Below, in pieces: positions 6,388 through 7,505 of a DNA stretch of 7,505 nucleotides. How positions within the stretch are numbered: the stretch's first letter is position 1; each line of letters opens with the position of its first letter. Below the pieces are notes generated by a model, which had not been told where the DNA came from, made no database searches, and saw nothing but the letters and a program-made list of their open reading frames with translations. This DNA comes from an uncultured Kiloniellales bacterium (lineage in GTDB: Bacteria; Pseudomonadota; Alphaproteobacteria; Kiloniellales; JAKSDN01), in NCBI GenBank assembly GCA_937974415.1, contig CALJXB010000015.1:1-7505 (forward strand), in the 5' to 3' direction. A program made the translations under genes and the position numbers.

Positions 6388-7505
6388 ATGCCTAACTTCA
6401 TCGACCGACGCCTCAACCCCAAGGACAAATCGCTTGGCAACCGCCAGCGCTTCCTCAGGCGTGCCCGCGCCCAGATCAAGGAAGTCGTCAACCAGTCCTT
6501 GAAGGACCGCAGCATCTCCGACGTGGACGGGGGCCAGACCATCTCGATCCCCACCAAGGGCATCGGCGAGCCGCGGTTCCATCACGCGAGGAGTGGCGGG
6601 CGGCGCGAACAGGTCTTCACCGGCAACAAGGAGTTCGTCGCCGGCGACAAGATCGAAAAGCCCAAGGGCGGCAGCGGCGAGGGCCGCGGCAAGCAGGCCT
6701 CGGACAGCGGCGACGGCGAGGACGAGTTCCAGTTCGCCCTGTCGCGCGAGGAGTTTCTCGACCTCTTCTTCGAGGACCTGGAGCTGCCCGACCTGATCAA
6801 GACCAGCCTCAAGGAAGTCAAGTCATACAAGCCGCGCCGCGCCGGCTATGCGGTGACCGGCACCGCCATCAACATCAACCTATCGCGCACCATGCGCAAT
6901 TCCTTCGGCCGACGCATCGCGCTGCACCGTCCCCGCCAAGCCGAAATCGCTGCGATCGAGCAGGAAATCGCCGACATGAGCGCGCGCGACAGCCTTACGG
7001 TCGAGAACGTCGCAAGGTTGAACACACTCTGGGCCAAGCTGGAAGAGCTGAAGCGCAGGCGCAAGGCGATCCCCTACATCGACCCCTTCGACATCCGCTA
7101 CAACCGCTTCGAGCCGGAGCCGGAGCCCAACACCAACGCCGTCATGCTCTGTCTGATGGACGTCTCCGGCTCCATGGGTCAGCGCGAGAAGGACCTGGCC
7201 AAGCGCTTCTTCGTCATGCTCCACCTGTTCCTCAAGCGGCGCTACGAGAAGATCGACATCGTCTTCATCCGCCACACTCACGAGGCCCAGGAGGTCGACG
7301 AGGAGACCTTCTTCTACAGCCGCGAGACCGGCGGCACGGTGGTCAGCTCCGCCCTCGACAAGACGCTGGAGGTGATCCACGCGCGCTATCCGACCCGCGA
7401 CTGGAACATTTACGCGGCCCAGGCCTCCGACGGCGACAACTTCCCCAACGATTCGGACCGCTGCGTCAGCCTGCTGGGCGAGCAGATCATGCCGCTCTGC
7501 CAGTA
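6388..7505 (+). CDS. yeaH: YeaH-type DUF444 protein with von Willebrand A domain, 3'-truncated
   Basis: The frame is open from the ATG at 6388 to the window end, giving 372 residues; E. coli YeaH has about 427, so roughly 55 are missing. The start FIDRRLNPKDKSLGNRQRFL matches the family N-terminus. Residues about 86-113 are a Gly/Lys/Asp-rich flexible linker. A charged, probably coiled segment lies at about 183-226. The VWA domain starts near 251, with the metal-ion site motif DVSGSM (Asp258, Ser260, Ser262), then ETGGT (313-317) and SDGDN (347-351), so the metal site looks intact. The biochemical role is unknown; it is co-transcribed with the kinase gene and acts with YeaG in E. coli stress survival. 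It lies 47 nt after prkA, with only a weak ribosome site. A SpoVR/YcgB gene would be expected next, beyond the window. Confidence 0.95.
   Translation, partial: MPNFIDRRLNPKDKSLGNRQRFLRRARAQIKEVVNQSLKDRSISDVDGGQTISIPTKGIGEPRFHHARSGGRREQVFTGNKEFVAGDKIEKPKGGSGEGRGKQASDSGDGEDEFQFALSREEFLDLFFEDLELPDLIKTSLKEVKSYKPRRAGYAVTGTAININLSRTMRNSFGRRIALHRPRQAEIAAIEQEIADMSARDSLTVENVARLNTLWAKLEELKRRRKAIPYIDPFDIRYNRFEPEPEPNTNAVMLCLMDVSGSMGQREKDLAKRFFVMLHLFLKRRYEKIDIVFIRHTHEAQEVDEETFFYSRETGGTVVSSALDKTLEVIHARYPTRDWNIYAAQASDGDNFPNDSDRCVSLLGEQIMPLCQ

Overview
The window is GC-rich DNA with dense genes and strong third-position GC, and its protein families point to a proteobacterium. An alphaproteobacterium of the Rhodospirillales or Rhizobiales type is my best guess, inferred from style and gene content rather than a marker gene. 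I saw no rRNA, tRNA, CRISPR array, insertion sequence or phage gene.

Left part (1-1755, plus strand): the 3' end of an enoyl-CoA hydratase/isomerase gene, then 43 nt later a glyoxalase/VOC-fold protein with a strong ribosome binding site. These two probably form an acyl-CoA or small-molecule catabolic operon. After a 187-nt gap holding a short direct repeat comes a membrane-anchored class I methyltransferase. It resembles the FAM173 family, whose animal members methylate the ATP synthase c subunit.

Middle (1766-3720, minus strand): a single open frame encodes a complete TetR-family repressor (BetI-like C-terminal region) fused to a complete Rieske non-heme iron oxygenase alpha subunit. Upstream is a clear sigma70-type promoter with a palindrome over the predicted transcription start, as expected for autoregulation by the TetR half. 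This regulator-enzyme fusion is the most unusual object in the window.

Right part (about 3720-7505): roughly 650 nt without a convincing gene, then prkA (yeaG-type AAA+ protein kinase) and a yeaH-type DUF444/VWA gene that runs off the window end. This is the conserved prkA-yeaH(-spoVR) stress operon of proteobacteria; the third gene would lie beyond the window. The two sides appear functionally unrelated: catabolic enzymes with a local regulator on the left, a general stress/starvation module on the right.
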